This document shows positions 30,117-40,244 of a stretch of 64,000 nucleotides of DNA, piece after piece. Source of the stretch: Paraglaciecola polaris LMG 21857 (GTDB lineage: Bacteria; Pseudomonadota; Gammaproteobacteria; Enterobacterales; Alteromonadaceae); the NCBI RefSeq assembly GCF_000315055.1, contig NZ_BAER01000133.1, positions 24,223 through 88,222 on the forward strand, written 5' to 3'. Each line of letters begins with the position of its first letter. Position 1 is the stretch's first letter. The position numbers and the translations under genes are program-made. Under the pieces are notes generated by a model that did no database searches, had not been told where the DNA came from, and saw only the letters and a list, made by a program, of their open reading frames with translations.

Positions 30117-31310
30117 ATGTGGTTAGTTTTTTCAAAAGAAATAAAAGAATTACTTCGGGATAGAAAAACGCTGTTTTTCATGATTGCATTACCCATTTTG
30201 GTTTTTCCGTTAATTTTTGGTGGCATGGCGTATTTTACTACCCAAGCTTTTGCCAAAGCAGAAAATAAAGTGCTCAAATATGGGGTGGTTAATTCTCAGT
30301 ATTCTGCGCAGATTAGTGCAGAATTCTCGGCATCTGAGCTATTTGAACAGGTCAATATTGATGCGAATGATGACTATGCAGAACTGATTAAAAATGATCG
30401 CGTCGACTTTGTGATAGTGCTGCCAGATAACGATGGAGCAGACATACTTACGAGCGGCCAATTAGCGATCAATTTGTACCTCAACGATGCTGGACTTAAC
30501 CTTATATATAATCGGGTAAATAGTATAATTGAAAAATATGCTATTCAATATCAGCAGGCCGCATTTGCCCATCTGAATGTTTCCCCTGATCAGCAAGTAG
30601 CGCTGTTAAAGCCGATTGTTTTGAGTAAGGTCAGCACGGCGGATCAACGAGAGAGTTGGGGAGAGAAAATTGGCGGTATGCTGCCTTATTTGTTATTTAT
30701 TTTATGCTTTCAGGGAGCGATGTTTCCAGCAACAGATATTGCCGCGGGTGAAAAAGAGCGCGGCACATTAGAAACCTTACTGATTTCACCTATTGATCGA
30801 ACAAAAATCGTTTTGGGTAAGTTTTTGACGATAGCCTGCGCTGGTGCTACCACAGCGCTTATCACAGTGTTAAGCATGGCAATATGGGGCTTAGTGTTAA
30901 GTCGGGGATTCGCCATGCAGTTTGTGGCGGATTTTATGAGCCAAATTGGGGTACTTGATTTCGTATTGATGTTTTTAATGCTCATACCGCTGGTGGCCAT
31001 TTTTGCCTCCGTATTGCTCAGTATTTCTATTTACGCCCGCAGTTTCAAAGAAGCGCAAAGTTACATGGGACCGTTGGTCATCATGGTCATTATTCCTGTG
31101 ATGGTTGCATTACTACCTGGTGTTGAGCTTAAAGGCGGATGGGCATGGGTCCCGTTGACTAATGTGGCATTGGCCATGAAAGAACTGGTTAAGGGCACGA
31201 TGGACTACTTCCAGTTAATTGCCATTTTTGGCTCAACTGCGCTGATTGCGCTATTGCTGCTTGGCTTTTGTGTGTACTGGTTTAAACAAGAAAAAGTATT
31301 GTTCAGATAA
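30117..31310 (+). CDS. natB: ABC transporter permease, NatB/ABC2 type
   Basis: A 397-residue ABC-2 type permease: one N-terminal helix (KTLFFMIALPILVFPLIFGG), a long extracytoplasmic domain to about 180, then five helices. The EKERGTLETLLISPIDRTKIVLGKFL motif after the second helix is characteristic of NatB/YhaP proteins. Forms an exporter with the upstream ATPase. The substrate cannot be told from sequence. Confidence 0.9.
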   Translation: MWLVFSKEIKELLRDRKTLFFMIALPILVFPLIFGGMAYFTTQAFAKAENKVLKYGVVNSQYSAQISAEFSASELFEQVNIDANDDYAELIKNDRVDFVIVLPDNDGADILTSGQLAINLYLNDAGLNLIYNRVNSIIEKYAIQYQQAAFAHLNVSPDQQVALLKPIVLSKVSTADQRESWGEKIGGMLPYLLFILCFQGAMFPATDIAAGEKERGTLETLLISPIDRTKIVLGKFLTIACAGATTALITVLSMAIWGLVLSRGFAMQFVADFMSQIGVLDFVLMFLMLIPLVAIFASVLLSISIYARSFKEAQSYMGPLVIMVIIPVMVALLPGVELKGGWAWVPLTNVALAMKELVKGTMDYFQLIAIFGSTALIALLLLGFCVYWFKQEKVLFR

Positions 31311-31390
31311 GTAGACGTTGATAAACCTGAGTAAATAAGTCATTAGATACGCTGGCTGGCTTGGTGAGCCCATGGGTTTTTATCGTAAAC

Positions 31391-32278
31391 TCAAAATATC
31401 GACAATTGCTGGGTTGCAGTTTGGGCGCTTGGTAGGAATAAATCCGGTAGCGTGGCGTGAGGAAACGTGAGGTTATAGTCACGAACAAAGGCTGATGCTA
31501 ACCACGGCGCATCTTTATTGTCAGGCATATGAAAGAATAATGATGGTTGTTTGCCTTCATCTAACCACTGCTTTGTTTTGCGTATCCATGGTTGATAATA
31601 CGGTCTACTTTTGGCGATATCTTGCTGGCCGACAAAGCGCACTAGCGGTGCATTGCCAGTAGCAATGACATGTGTGGGAACTTTGGGCTTTTTGCCTTGG
31701 ACATCAAGCAACAGTTCACGTACTGACGGTGCATATTGCTCTGGTTCACAGGCGAATAGTGCCCGAGTGTCCATGATTACCCGATTGGCTTGATGGGCAA
31801 TTAAGAGCTGATTCAGGGCTTTTTCGTCATCCCCTTTTTTGAAAAATGCTATGTGACGTACTTCTACGCTTACCGTTATATTTGACGGAATACACCTAAG
31901 AAACACGGCAAGCTGATTGAGCTGAACGGGGGAAAACTGTTTTGGAAGTTGCAGCATAACGCCTCCAAGAGTGGGGCCTAAATGCGCTAAGTTTTTCATT
32001 GTTTCCGCTATCCGCGCTTGGCTGATATCAAGCTGTCCGGAATGGCTAATTGTGCGTGGTATTTTTAAAATAAAACGAAAGTTTGGTCCTACGGTGTCAC
32101 GCCATTTAAGCAAGGTGTCCACACTCGGCAGATGATAAAAACTGCTGTTACATTCGACGCTGTTAAATAACTGGCTGTATGCCTGTAGTGGGACGACTTT
32201 ACTTTTAGGAGCAGGATAAAGATTGCCGAACCATGCATCGTGGGTCCAAATGGGGCAACCTATATTGACTCTGGGCAT
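31391..32278 (-). CDS. DUF72 family protein
   Basis: A 295-residue protein with the DUF72 TIM-barrel pattern: NIGCPIWTHDAWFGNLYP, FNSVECNSSFYHLP, FRFILKIPRTISHSG, GVMLQLPKQFSP, VEVRHIAFF and FHMPDNKDAPWLA. The biochemical role is unknown; E. coli YecE is the best-known member. The MPRVNIG start is preferred over an upstream in-frame start that adds 12 residues. Confidence 0.85.
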   Translation of the reverse strand: MPRVNIGCPIWTHDAWFGNLYPAPKSKVVPLQAYSQLFNSVECNSSFYHLPSVDTLLKWRDTVGPNFRFILKIPRTISHSGQLDISQARIAETMKNLAHLGPTLGGVMLQLPKQFSPVQLNQLAVFLRCIPSNITVSVEVRHIAFFKKGDDEKALNQLLIAHQANRVIMDTRALFACEPEQYAPSVRELLLDVQGKKPKVPTHVIATGNAPLVRFVGQQDIAKSRPYYQPWIRKTKQWLDEGKQPSLFFHMPDNKDAPWLASAFVRDYNLTFPHATLPDLFLPSAQTATQQLSIF

Positions 32279-32436
32279 AACGGCTCTCAAAAATGTGATG
32301 AACAACGGTAACAAGGATCACATTTTAGGTTAATGCTATTTTATTGAATATATTACTGAGTAAAAAACAATGTGCGGTTTATTTGCGCAACTCTTGCATT
32401 AAGTTAGCTGTTTGCGGGTATGACATGCTCAGCCCC

Positions 32437-32465
32437 TTGGGGATCGACAGCTTTGGGTATATACT
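32437..32465 (+). promoter_or_regulatory. Promoter for aspS
   Basis: TTGGGG and TATACT are separated by 17 bp, followed by a GC-rich discriminator (ACGCGGCC). The position leaves a 5' leader of about 50 nt before the aspS ATG. Confidence 0.5.
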
Positions 32466-32520
32466 ACGCGGCCTTAATTTTCATATATTTTAGTAGCTTG
32501 GTTTAGAGGCTTTTTCCATT

Positions 32521-34299
32521 ATGCGCACAGATTACTGCGGCAACATTAATGCATCACACATCGGACAAACAGTCACACTTTGCGGTTGGGTTAACCGACG
32601 TCGAGATTTAGGCGGGGTTATTTTCATCGATTTGCGTGATCGCGAAGGGATTGTACAAGTCGTTTATGATCCAGATCTGGCTGAGTTGTTTAATACTGCC
32701 AGCAGTTTACGCAGTGAATTCTGTGTTCAAATTGAGGGACTCGTGCGCGGCCGTCCTCAGGGGCAAGTCAATAAAGATATGGGGACCGGTGAAATTGAAA
32801 TCTTAGGTAAAGGCCTAACGATATTAAATAAAGCGGCGGTATTACCTTTAGACAGCAATCAAGAAAACTCTGAAGAGCAGCGTTTAAAATATCGCTACCT
32901 TGATCTTCGTCGTCCTTTAATGAGCGATCGCTTGAAGTTTCGTGCGAAAGTGACCAGCGCAGTGCGCAGTTATTTAGAAGGCGATGGCTTTTTAGATATC
33001 GAAACGCCTATTTTAACCAAAGCCACACCTGAAGGTGCGCGTGATTATTTAGTGCCAAGCCGCACACATAAGGGCAAGTTCTTCGCTTTACCTCAGTCTC
33101 CACAGTTGTTTAAGCAATTGTTAATGATGTCTGGGATGGACCGTTATTACCAAATTGTTAAATGTTTCCGTGACGAAGATCTACGTGCCGATCGTCAGCC
33201 TGAATTTACTCAAATTGATATTGAAACAACCTTCTTAAGTGCTGAACAGGTAATGGAAATCACTGAAGGCATGATCCGCAACTTGTTTATGAAAATGCTC
33301 GACGTGGATCTGGGTGTCTTTCCGCAAATGACCTATGCCGATGCCATGCGCCGTTTCGGTAGCGATAAACCCGATTTGCGTAACCCACTTGAACTCGTGG
33401 ATGTGGCCGATATTTTAAAAGACGTTGAATTCAAAGTGTTCTCTGGTCCAGCTAACGACGCAAAAGGCCGCGTGGCGGTTATCCGCGTGCCTGGCGGTGC
33501 AAGCATGACTCGCAAGCAAATCGATGAATACACCAAATTTGTGGGTATTTACGGTGCTAAAGGTTTGGCTTGGATGAAAGTTAACGACATCGATGCTGGA
33601 GTGGATGGCTTACAATCACCGATACTGAAATTCTTAGGTGAAGATGTGGCTAAACAAGTATTGACGCGAGTGGCAGCACAAAGCGGAGATATTTTATTGT
33701 TTGGCGCTGATAACGCGACCGTTGTTACTGAAGCCTTAGGCGCATTGCGCCTGAAAGTAGGTGAAGATTTAGATTTGCTTCAAGGCCAGTGGAAACCGCT
33801 TTGGGTCATAGATTTTCCTATGTTTGAAGAATTTGACGGCCAGTTCCACGCGTTACATCACCCGTTTACGGCACCACGCGATATGACTGCTGATGAACTA
33901 GCTGCAGATCCAGCCAACGCCTTGTCAAATGCTTATGACATGGTACTAAATGGCTGCGAGTTGGGCGGAGGTTCTGTTCGTATTCACGACCAAGAAATGC
34001 AAGCTAAGGTCTTTAATATCTTAGGGATTAGTGATGAAGAAGCCCAAGTGAAGTTTGGCTTCTTACTCGAAGCGCTTAAATTCGGTGCGCCGCCTCATGC
34101 AGGTTTAGCATTTGGCTTGGACCGTTTGGTTATGCTTATGACCGGCGCGACCTCTATTCGCGATGTCATGGCGTTTCCAAAAACGACGACTGCTGCATGT
34201 CCACTTACGGATGCACCTGGATTTGCCAATGATGAGCAACTAAAGGAATTGTCAATTAAAACGCAGATTGCTCAGGATAAAGCGTCAAGCTCGGAGTAA
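32521..34299 (+). CDS. aspS: Aspartyl-tRNA synthetase
   Basis: Charges tRNA-Asp. The 592-residue class II enzyme has the N-terminal OB-fold anticodon-binding domain ([26 protein letters not shown]), class II motif 2 ([21 protein letters not shown]), a bacterial GAD insertion domain at roughly 290-420, and motif 3 ([15 protein letters not shown]). Length and domain order are those of the bacterial, discriminating type. The gene for NudB begins immediately downstream. Confidence 0.98.
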   Translation: MRTDYCGNINASHIGQTVTLCGWVNRRRDLGGVIFIDLRDREGIVQVVYDPDLAELFNTASSLRSEFCVQIEGLVRGRPQGQVNKDMGTGEIEILGKGLTILNKAAVLPLDSNQENSEEQRLKYRYLDLRRPLMSDRLKFRAKVTSAVRSYLEGDGFLDIETPILTKATPEGARDYLVPSRTHKGKFFALPQSPQLFKQLLMMSGMDRYYQIVKCFRDEDLRADRQPEFTQIDIETTFLSAEQVMEITEGMIRNLFMKMLDVDLGVFPQMTYADAMRRFGSDKPDLRNPLELVDVADILKDVEFKVFSGPANDAKGRVAVIRVPGGASMTRKQIDEYTKFVGIYGAKGLAWMKVNDIDAGVDGLQSPILKFLGEDVAKQVLTRVAAQSGDILLFGADNATVVTEALGALRLKVGEDLDLLQGQWKPLWVIDFPMFEEFDGQFHALHHPFTAPRDMTADELAADPANALSNAYDMVLNGCELGGGSVRIHDQEMQAKVFNILGISDEEAQVKFGFLLEALKFGAPPHAGLAFGLDRLVMLMTGATSIRDVMAFPKTTTAACPLTDAPGFANDEQLKELSIKTQIAQDKASSSE

Positions 34300-34304
34300 G
34301 TTTT

Positions 34305-34763
34305 CTGCAAGGCAATATCGATATATATCGTCGTCCTGAGTCGGCTTTGGTGGTTATTTATAACCGCCGAGGTCGAGTTTTGATCTTACAGCGACAAGAC
34401 GACCCAAATTTTTGGCAATCGGTGACCGGCACGCTCGAACAGGGTGAACTAGCCGTTAGTACGGCCATGAGAGAAGTAAAAGAAGAAACCGGAATCGATA
34501 TTCAACAAGCCGGTTATCAACTGCACGATCATCAACAAATCAACCGATATGCAATCCGTGATATATGGCAATATCGTTATCCTCCTAATACGCCTTATAA
34601 CACTGAACATGTATTTTCCGTGCAAATTGACGGAAATGATGACATTAGGTTAACGGAACATTTGTGTTATAGATGGTTAGATAAAACGTCAGCGATGAGT
34701 AAAGTATGGTCCGATACTAATCGTGCTGCTATCGCTCAACACGTGCCAGATTTTTCAGACTAG
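34305..34763 (+). CDS. nudB: Dihydroneopterin triphosphate diphosphatase, probable CTG start
   Basis: Nudix hydrolase of folate synthesis; removes pyrophosphate from dihydroneopterin triphosphate. Nudix box GTLEQGELAVSTAMREVKEETGI fits GX5EX7REUXEEXGU. E. coli NudB begins MKDKVYKRPVSILVVIY; here the in-frame DNA before the first TTG/GTG encodes IYRRPESALVVIY, so translation must begin further upstream. That stretch, back to a TAA at 34278-34280, contains no ATG, GTG or TTG. A CTG at 34305 lies 8 bp after GGAG and gives a 152-residue product of family length. ATC (34317) or ATA (34323) are weaker options. The GGAG lies inside the end of aspS. Confidence 0.8.
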   Translation: MQGNIDIYRRPESALVVIYNRRGRVLILQRQDDPNFWQSVTGTLEQGELAVSTAMREVKEETGIDIQQAGYQLHDHQQINRYAIRDIWQYRYPPNTPYNTEHVFSVQIDGNDDIRLTEHLCYRWLDKTSAMSKVWSDTNRAAIAQHVPDFSD

Positions 34764-34839
34764 CCTGAGCTTATAACGTGCATCGCTCGGTGTATGCATT
34801 AGCATTTTTTACTCTACAACAGACAGGTATATTACAACC

Positions 34840-35361
34840 GTGGAAATCATTCTTGGTATCGATCCTGGCTCCCGTATTACCGGATATGGTGTAATTCAGC
34901 GCGTAGGGCGCCAGCAGCAATATCTAGGCAGCGGCTGTATTCGCATGCAAGGCGATGCGTTGGCACCACGTTTACAGCAAATATTTGATGGGGTAAGCGA
35001 ATTAATTCTGCAATATAAGCCCACTATGTTTGCCATTGAACAAGTGTTTATGGCAAAAAACCCAGACTCAGCATTGAAGCTTGGTCAAGCGCGAGGGGCG
35101 GCCATAGTTGCGGCAACAAACCAAGGTCTAGACGTAGCTGAATACTCCGCTCGTCAAATCAAGCAATCGGTTGTGGGTAATGGTAATGCACAAAAAAACC
35201 AAGTTCAGCACATGGTAACCTTCATATTAAAGCTACCAGGTACACCTCAGGCCGATGCGGCAGATGCGTTGGCGGTTGCCTTATGCCACAGTCACACAGA
35301 AGAGAATTTAATTAAGATGTCAGGGCAAGTTAAAAAGACCGTACGCGGTCGATTGCGCTAA
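34840..35361 (+). CDS. ruvC: Holliday junction endonuclease RuvC
   Basis: Resolves Holliday junctions with RuvAB. The 173-residue RNase H-fold protein has the first catalytic Asp in [14 protein letters not shown], the Glu in AIEQVF and the C-terminal Asp pair in [16 protein letters not shown] start. It is followed by ruvA after 25 bp, giving the ruvC-ruvA-ruvB order. Confidence 0.97.
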   Translation: MEIILGIDPGSRITGYGVIQRVGRQQQYLGSGCIRMQGDALAPRLQQIFDGVSELILQYKPTMFAIEQVFMAKNPDSALKLGQARGAAIVAATNQGLDVAEYSARQIKQSVVGNGNAQKNQVQHMVTFILKLPGTPQADAADALAVALCHSHTEENLIKMSGQVKKTVRGRLR

Positions 35362-35386
35362 TTTATTAGACGAGGAATAAGATAAA

Positions 35387-36010
35387 ATGATAGGTAGAAT
35401 TCGCGGCACAGTCGTTGAAAAGCAACCCCCTGAGGTGCTCATTGATGTGGCGGGTGTGGGGTATGAAATTCAAATTCCCATGACCAGTTTTTATCAGCTA
35501 CCCGAAATTGGTGCAGAGGCCTGTGTCTATACTCATTTTGTAGTGCGTGAGGACGCACAATTATTGTTTGGTTTTGCGGATAAGAACGAACGTGCCGTTT
35601 TTCGCGAACTCATAAAAGCCAGTGGGGTTGGGCCTAAATTAGCGTTAACCATCTTATCTGGCATGTCGGGTCAACATTTTATGCAATGTGTTGCTCATGA
35701 AGACATCAGCGCCTTAGTTAAATTGCCTGGTGTAGGTAAAAAAACCGCCGAGAGGCTGGTCATTGAAATGCGCGATCGCTTCAAAAAGCTGAGCTTGCAG
35801 CAAACGACCAGTGATGACTTTACGCTCAAAGGTAATAACAGCATTGAAAATACCTTTATTACCGCTAATGATGCTAAAGAAGAAGCACTAAGCGCGTTAC
35901 TTGCTCTAGGTTATAAAGCGCCACAGGCCAGTAAAGTGATTAATTCAGTCTATGTGGCTGACATTACCAGTGAAGAACTTATTCGTGAATCGTTACGGGC
36001 AATGATATAA
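35387..36010 (+). CDS. ruvA: Holliday junction DNA helicase subunit RuvA
   Basis: A 207-residue junction-binding protein: OB-fold domain ([28 protein letters not shown]), tandem helix-hairpin-helix motifs ([18 protein letters not shown] and [19 protein letters not shown]) and the flexible C-terminal domain that contacts RuvB ([19 protein letters not shown]). Normal length. Confidence 0.97.
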   Translation: MIGRIRGTVVEKQPPEVLIDVAGVGYEIQIPMTSFYQLPEIGAEACVYTHFVVREDAQLLFGFADKNERAVFRELIKASGVGPKLALTILSGMSGQHFMQCVAHEDISALVKLPGVGKKTAERLVIEMRDRFKKLSLQQTTSDDFTLKGNNSIENTFITANDAKEEALSALLALGYKAPQASKVINSVYVADITSEELIRESLRAMI

Positions 36011-36119
36011 GTGATGGCGACGGCGAAAAATTGTCGTTGCATCCCCCTTGAGTATCGGCTGCGACTCTCATAAACTACGCACTGTATATAAAACCACTAC
36101 TAAAAGTTACATTATCCCC

Positions 36120-37127
36120 ATGATAGAAGCCGATCGCCTTATTCAACCTACCGCCATTCGCGAAGATGAAGTCATCGATCGTGCTATTCGTCCAAAAATG
36201 TTAGCGGACTACACTGGGCAAGATCACGTGTGTGAGCAAATGGATATTTTTATTCAGGCTGCGCGCAAACGCTGTGATGCGCTGGATCATTTGCTGATTT
36301 TTGGTCCTCCGGGCTTGGGGAAAACCACATTGGCTAATATTGTCGCCAATGAAATGGGGGTGAGCATTAAAACAACCTCTGGTCCCGTGCTTGAAAAAGC
36401 AGGTGATTTAGCTGCGCTGCTTACTAACTTGGAAGAAAATGATGTGTTATTTATTGATGAAATTCATCGTTTAAGCCCCGTGGTTGAAGAGATACTTTAT
36501 CCAGCCATGGAAGATTATCAGCTGGATATCATGATCGGGGAGGGCCCTGCAGCCCGTTCTATCAAACTTGAGTTACCACCGTTTACCCTAATTGGTGCGA
36601 CGACCCGGGCGGGTTCATTAACGTCACCATTACGCGACAGGTTTGGCATAGTGCAGCGCTTAGAGTTTTATAATATTAAAGATCTTACTCAAATCGTCAA
36701 GCGCTCCGCAAGCTTTTTAGCACTTGATTTAGACCCAGAAGGGGCTATCGAAATTGCCAAGCGTTCTCGTGGCACACCGCGTATCAGCAACCGCCTGTTG
36801 CGCAGAGTCAGGGATTACGCTGAAATTAAAGCGGACGGTGTTATTAGCAGTGACGTAGCTTCAGCCGCGCTTGATATGCTTGATGTAGATAAAGAAGGTT
36901 TTGATTACATGGATCGAAAATTGCTGACCACCATCATTGATAAATTTATGGGAGGGCCAGTAGGGCTTGATAACTTGGCTGCAGCAATTGGTGAAGAGAA
37001 AGACACCATAGAAGATGTCATTGAACCATTTTTGATTCAGCAGGGATTTTTGCAGCGTACACCACGGGGGCGTATCGTATCTAAGCGAGCATATTTACAC
37101 TTTGGCTTTGACTACAATCCAACTTAA
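36120..37127 (+). CDS. ruvB: Holliday junction DNA helicase subunit RuvB
   Basis: AAA+ motor of branch migration, 335 residues. Walker [10 protein letters not shown], Walker [10 protein letters not shown], sensor 1 IGATTRAG, arginine finger region LRDRFG, and a C-terminal winged-helix domain ([40 protein letters not shown]). The frame is open 24 codons upstream, but the MIEADRL start is the family one. Confidence 0.97.
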   Translation: MIEADRLIQPTAIREDEVIDRAIRPKMLADYTGQDHVCEQMDIFIQAARKRCDALDHLLIFGPPGLGKTTLANIVANEMGVSIKTTSGPVLEKAGDLAALLTNLEENDVLFIDEIHRLSPVVEEILYPAMEDYQLDIMIGEGPAARSIKLELPPFTLIGATTRAGSLTSPLRDRFGIVQRLEFYNIKDLTQIVKRSASFLALDLDPEGAIEIAKRSRGTPRISNRLLRRVRDYAEIKADGVISSDVASAALDMLDVDKEGFDYMDRKLLTTIIDKFMGGPVGLDNLAAAIGEEKDTIEDVIEPFLIQQGFLQRTPRGRIVSKRAYLHFGFDYNPT

Positions 37128-37215
37128 ACCTCGAGACCTAGTATTCGCTCTGCGTTACGTTTCTGATGTGGCTGCTTGTATTTGAGACATATGCTGATCG
37201 TGATTAATTTTAGTT

Positions 37216-37243
37216 AAAAAAAAAGCCCGCATAAAATGCGGGC
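37216..37243 (-). terminator. Intrinsic terminator, minus strand, opposite to flanking genes
   Basis: GCCCGCAT-TTT-ATGCGGGC, a perfect 8-bp GC-rich stem, is followed on the minus strand by nine Ts (complement of 37216-37224). On the plus strand no T run follows, so it cannot serve ruvB well. It implies a minus-strand transcript from within the intergenic region. Confidence 0.88.
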
Positions 37244-37357
37244 AAAGCAACAAATAAAGTTGAATGGAATAAAATTCCAGGGAACATGTCAGTCAACAGG
37301 GAGTCGACATCAGCATCTGATTAACAACCGGTTGGAAAGTTGCTAATCGAGAAAACA
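37216..37357 (-). ncRNA. Candidate small regulatory RNA, about 140 nt
   Basis: A promoter (37363-37390) and an intrinsic terminator (37216-37243) on the minus strand bracket about 140 non-coding nucleotides. From the 5' end the RNA would fold a 10-bp hairpin (GATTAGCAAC with GTTGTTAATC, one G-U pair, 10-nt loop; 37319-37348). A partly single-stranded stretch follows, with UCCCUG occurring twice, about 13 nt apart. Then comes a stem GUUGA/UCAAC (37259-37263 with 37293-37297) enclosing UGGAAU-UUU-AUUCCA (37265-37279), and finally the terminator with U9, the shape of an Hfq-type tail. I do not recognise it as a named family. Promoter, transcript and targets are inferred, not shown. Confidence 0.62.
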
Positions 37358-37362
37358 AGGTC

Positions 37363-37390
37363 ATTATAGCCTTGCAGATGAGATCCACAA
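37363..37390 (-). promoter_or_regulatory. Promoter of the candidate small RNA
   Basis: On the minus strand TTGTGG (37385-37390) and a perfect TATAAT (37363-37368) are 16 bp apart. Transcription would start near 37356, just ahead of the first hairpin. Confidence 0.6.
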
Positions 37391-37650
37391 TTGAGAAAAA
37401 TTAGAGGTTTTGCATTAGTAAAACTAATGTGTTTACAAGCATCTTTATTTGTTTACAACATGTTAATGACTGTAAAATGATGTTTTTTCCTTAAAAAACA
37501 AATGGTTATTTGTGCTGCCTATTATTTAATCTATTATTTTTTTTGTTGAAATTTAAATTTGATGATAGCTTTGTGCAAATATCGTGAATATCTATGCAAT
37601 GCCGTTGTTTGCAAGATGTTTACAACCCATGCTAATGTCATTGAGTTATT

Positions 37651-37678
37651 TTGTAACTAACTGAATTTAAAATATATT
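37651..37678 (+). promoter_or_regulatory. Possible promoter for ybgC-tol operon
   Basis: TTGTAA and TATATT separated by 16 bp, about 110 bp before ybgC. The region is AT-rich, so chance matches are likely. Confidence 0.35.
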
Positions 37679-37790
37679 ATTTAGTCGCAATGTGATGTTG
37701 CGCAAGGTTGTAATTGCATAGTTATGCGTCATTGAATTAATCGACTTGTTGTCGTGTGGTGATGCAAGGTCATATAGAAGGTTTACTCCC

Positions 37791-38198
37791 ATGTCACAAA
37801 TATTTGCGCACAACATTAGGGTCTATTACGAGGACACTGATGCGGGGGGAATTGTTTATTACGCAAACTATTTGAAGTTTCTCGAACGGGCACGAACAGA
37901 GTGGTTACGTGCTTTAGGGATTGAACAAGATGACTTGTTGGAACGATCTGTGGGTTTTGTCGTCAAACGAGTCGAAATGGACAATCATGCGCCGGCTCGC
38001 TTTAATGATCTATTGAGTATTCAAACTGAAATAGTAGAATTGAAGCGGGCTAGTTTGATGTTCAAGCAAACAATAATAAGTCCAAGTGGTAAACGTTTGG
38101 TCAGTGCATTAATTAGGGTGGCTTGTGTGGATCTTCGTATTATGAAGCCATTGGCCATTCCGGTATTTATTTTAAAGGAATTCACGCGTGTCGTCTGA
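37791..38198 (+). CDS. ybgC: Acyl-CoA thioesterase of the Tol-Pal operon
   Basis: A 135-residue hot-dog thioesterase. The active-site Asp lies in [29 protein letters not shown], the family signature. YbgC acts on short-chain or malonyl-type acyl-CoA in vitro and is the constant first gene of tol operons, at the cytoplasmic face of the membrane. The frame is open 15 codons upstream; the MSQIF start is preferred. tolQ overlaps its end by 11 bp. Confidence 0.95.
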   Translation: MSQIFAHNIRVYYEDTDAGGIVYYANYLKFLERARTEWLRALGIEQDDLLERSVGFVVKRVEMDNHAPARFNDLLSIQTEIVELKRASLMFKQTIISPSGKRLVSALIRVACVDLRIMKPLAIPVFILKEFTRVV

Positions 38199-38901
38199 GT
38201 TATCAATATTTGGTTTATTTTGGCAAGCTAGCTTATTAGTACAGTTAGTGATGTTGTTGTTACTAGCGGCGTCGGTCGCATCTTGGACATTCATTTTTCA
38301 ACGCTCACGAGCGCTGAGTCGCGCGAAAAGCGAAATGAAAAAATTCGAAGATAAGTTTTGGTCAGGTGTTGACCTTAATCGCTTATATCAAGAATTAGTC
38401 GCTCGCCAGTCAGTGCAAGGCATGGCCAGCTTGTTTTGTGCGGGTTTTAAAGAGTTCGTGCGTTTACGCAAGTCGTCATCTACTCCTTCTGAAGCCATAA
38501 TGGACGGTACTTATCGCGCCATGCGCGTTTCCTTGTCCCGTGAAATTGATGAGCTAGAGAGTCGCTTGCCTTTTTTAGCCACCGTTGGCTCCATCAGTCC
38601 GTATATCGGTTTATTCGGAACAGTCTGGGGGATCATGAATGCCTTTATCGCATTGGGTGAAGTACAACAGGCAACACTGGCTATGGTGGCACCGGGTATC
38701 GCAGAGGCTTTGATTGCTACTGCTATGGGCTTATTTGCCGCGATCCCAGCTGTTATCGGTTATAACCGCTTTAGCCATCAAGTGGAAAAGTTAGAGAACA
38801 ATTACGGTAATTTCATGGAAGAGTTTTCCAGTATCTTGCATCGTCAGGCGCTAGTCTCAAAACCTGATTCGTCTATGTCTAGCGGACAGCCCCAAGGGTA
38901 A
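38188..38901 (+). CDS. tolQ: Tol-Pal system proton channel subunit TolQ
   Basis: A 237-residue inner-membrane protein with three helices, MotA/ExbB-like. The core [29 protein letters not shown] and [28 protein letters not shown] match E. coli TolQ closely. With TolR it uses the proton gradient to energise TolA during outer-membrane constriction. GTG start, overlapping ybgC. Confidence 0.97.
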   Translation: MSSELSIFGLFWQASLLVQLVMLLLLAASVASWTFIFQRSRALSRAKSEMKKFEDKFWSGVDLNRLYQELVARQSVQGMASLFCAGFKEFVRLRKSSSTPSEAIMDGTYRAMRVSLSREIDELESRLPFLATVGSISPYIGLFGTVWGIMNAFIALGEVQQATLAMVAPGIAEALIATAMGLFAAIPAVIGYNRFSHQVEKLENNYGNFMEEFSSILHRQALVSKPDSSMSSGQPQG

Positions 38902-38914
38902 ACAGGCAATTATT

Positions 38915-39337
38915 ATGTATGTAAGAAAACGCCGTCGTCCGGTATCCGAAATTAACGTTGTACCTTATATCGACGTCATGTTGGTATTGCTGATTATTTT
39001 TATGGTAACAGCACCGCTTGTTACCCAAGGGGTAAAGGTTGACTTACCTAAGGCTGAAGCTCAGCCGCTGCAAGATGACAGTAAACCTCCACTTATTGCA
39101 TCGGTTGATGCTCAGGGAAATTATTTTCTGAATATTGCTGAGGACCAAGAGCAAGCTATGTCTGCTGTGGATGTCGCTACATTAGTGGCTGCACATTTAC
39201 GCATAGAGCCGCAAACGCCTGTTGTGGTCAAAGGTGATGGTGCTGTGCCGTACAGCAATATCGTGCAACTTATGGTGTTGTTGCAACGCGCCGGTGCTCC
39301 ATCTGTCGGTTTGATGACTGACCCACCAGAGAATTAG
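38915..39337 (+). CDS. tolR: Tol-Pal system subunit TolR
   Basis: A 140-residue ExbD-like protein with one N-terminal transmembrane helix. The essential Asp is in NVVPYIDVMLVLLIIFMVTAP, and a periplasmic domain follows. Located 13 bp after tolQ. Confidence 0.96.
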   Translation: MYVRKRRRPVSEINVVPYIDVMLVLLIIFMVTAPLVTQGVKVDLPKAEAQPLQDDSKPPLIASVDAQGNYFLNIAEDQEQAMSAVDVATLVAAHLRIEPQTPVVVKGDGAVPYSNIVQLMVLLQRAGAPSVGLMTDPPEN

Positions 39338-39350
39338 GCATAAACGATAT

Positions 39351-40244
39351 ATGAAAAAAATGCCGATAGCCTTGATAAAATCTGTGAGTTTGCACCTCGT
39401 TTTTGGCGGGTTAATTTTTGCGGGTATGGATTTCAAATTACCCCAAGAAAGTACTGACATGGCGCTGTCGCAACCTATTATTGAAGCGGTCGCGGTGGAT
39501 GCCAATGCGGTAGATGAACAAGTTAAGCGCATTGAAAACAAAAAAGTGCAGCAGCAAAAAGCTGAGGAAGACCGTATTGCGGCGTTAGAGCGCCGGGCCC
39601 GTGATGCCGAGCAAAAACGCCAACAGCAAGAACAAGAAGCGGTAGAAATAGAGCAGCGCACTAAGCGTCAACGTGAAGAGCGCAAACAAGCAGAGCAAGC
39701 AGCGATCGCTGCACGGAAAAAACAGGAACGAGAGAAAGCCAAAGCAAAAACGGCTGAAGCTGAACGCAAGCGCAAAGAGCTGGAACAGAAGAAAGCGGAA
39801 GAGCAGGCAGAAAGGGCCAAAGCTGCCCGTGAAAAGGAAGAAAAAGCTCTCAAAGAAGCGCAACGTAAAAAAGCAGAGGCCGCTGAAAAGGCACGTCAGG
39901 AAAGAGCGTTGCAAGATCAACTGGTAGCTGAACAAGCGGTGCGCCAACAGCGACGAAGTAAACAAGTGTTAACTGAAGTACAAAAATATCAGGCGTTGAT
40001 CCATCAGGCTATCCAACGTCAGTTGATTGTTGATAATTCAATGAAGGGGAAATCCTGTCAATTGAACGTTCGTTTGGCATCGTCTGGATTAGTTATTCAG
40101 GTGAAAGAATTACGGGGAGATCCTATTTTATGCAGAGCGGCTAAATCTGCTGTGTTCAAAGCGGGTACCCTTCCGGTATCTAAGGAAGCTGATGTGTATG
40201 AAAAACTCCGAGATATTAATTTAACTGTAGAGCCCGAATTATAA
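39351..40244 (+). CDS. tolA: Tol-Pal system periplasm-spanning protein TolA
   Basis: 297 residues: N-terminal anchor ([19 protein letters not shown]), a long Lys/Glu/Ala/Arg-rich helical domain II from about 60 to 205 that spans the periplasm, and a C-terminal globular domain III with the two conserved cysteines in [10 protein letters not shown] and DPILCRAAK. Domain II is shorter than in E. coli TolA (421 residues in total). Overlaps tolB by 1 bp. Confidence 0.95.
   Translation: MKKMPIALIKSVSLHLVFGGLIFAGMDFKLPQESTDMALSQPIIEAVAVDANAVDEQVKRIENKKVQQQKAEEDRIAALERRARDAEQKRQQQEQEAVEIEQRTKRQREERKQAEQAAIAARKKQEREKAKAKTAEAERKRKELEQKKAEEQAERAKAAREKEEKALKEAQRKKAEAAEKARQERALQDQLVAEQAVRQQRRSKQVLTEVQKYQALIHQAIQRQLIVDNSMKGKSCQLNVRLASSGLVIQVKELRGDPILCRAAKSAVFKAGTLPVSKEADVYEKLRDINLTVEPEL

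Larger units (their letters stand above)
37128..37790. other. Intergenic region ruvB-ybgC
   Basis: 663 bp between two plus-strand genes. The left third holds a candidate minus-strand small RNA gene with its promoter and terminator (listed separately). The right two thirds are very AT-rich (several T runs near 37480-37545) and include the probable tol promoter. No protein-coding frame was found. Confidence 0.5.

Noticed and set aside
39585..39965. Phe/Leu-rich frames opposite tolA
   Set aside because: These are mirror images of the Lys/Glu/Ala repeats of TolA domain II, not genes.
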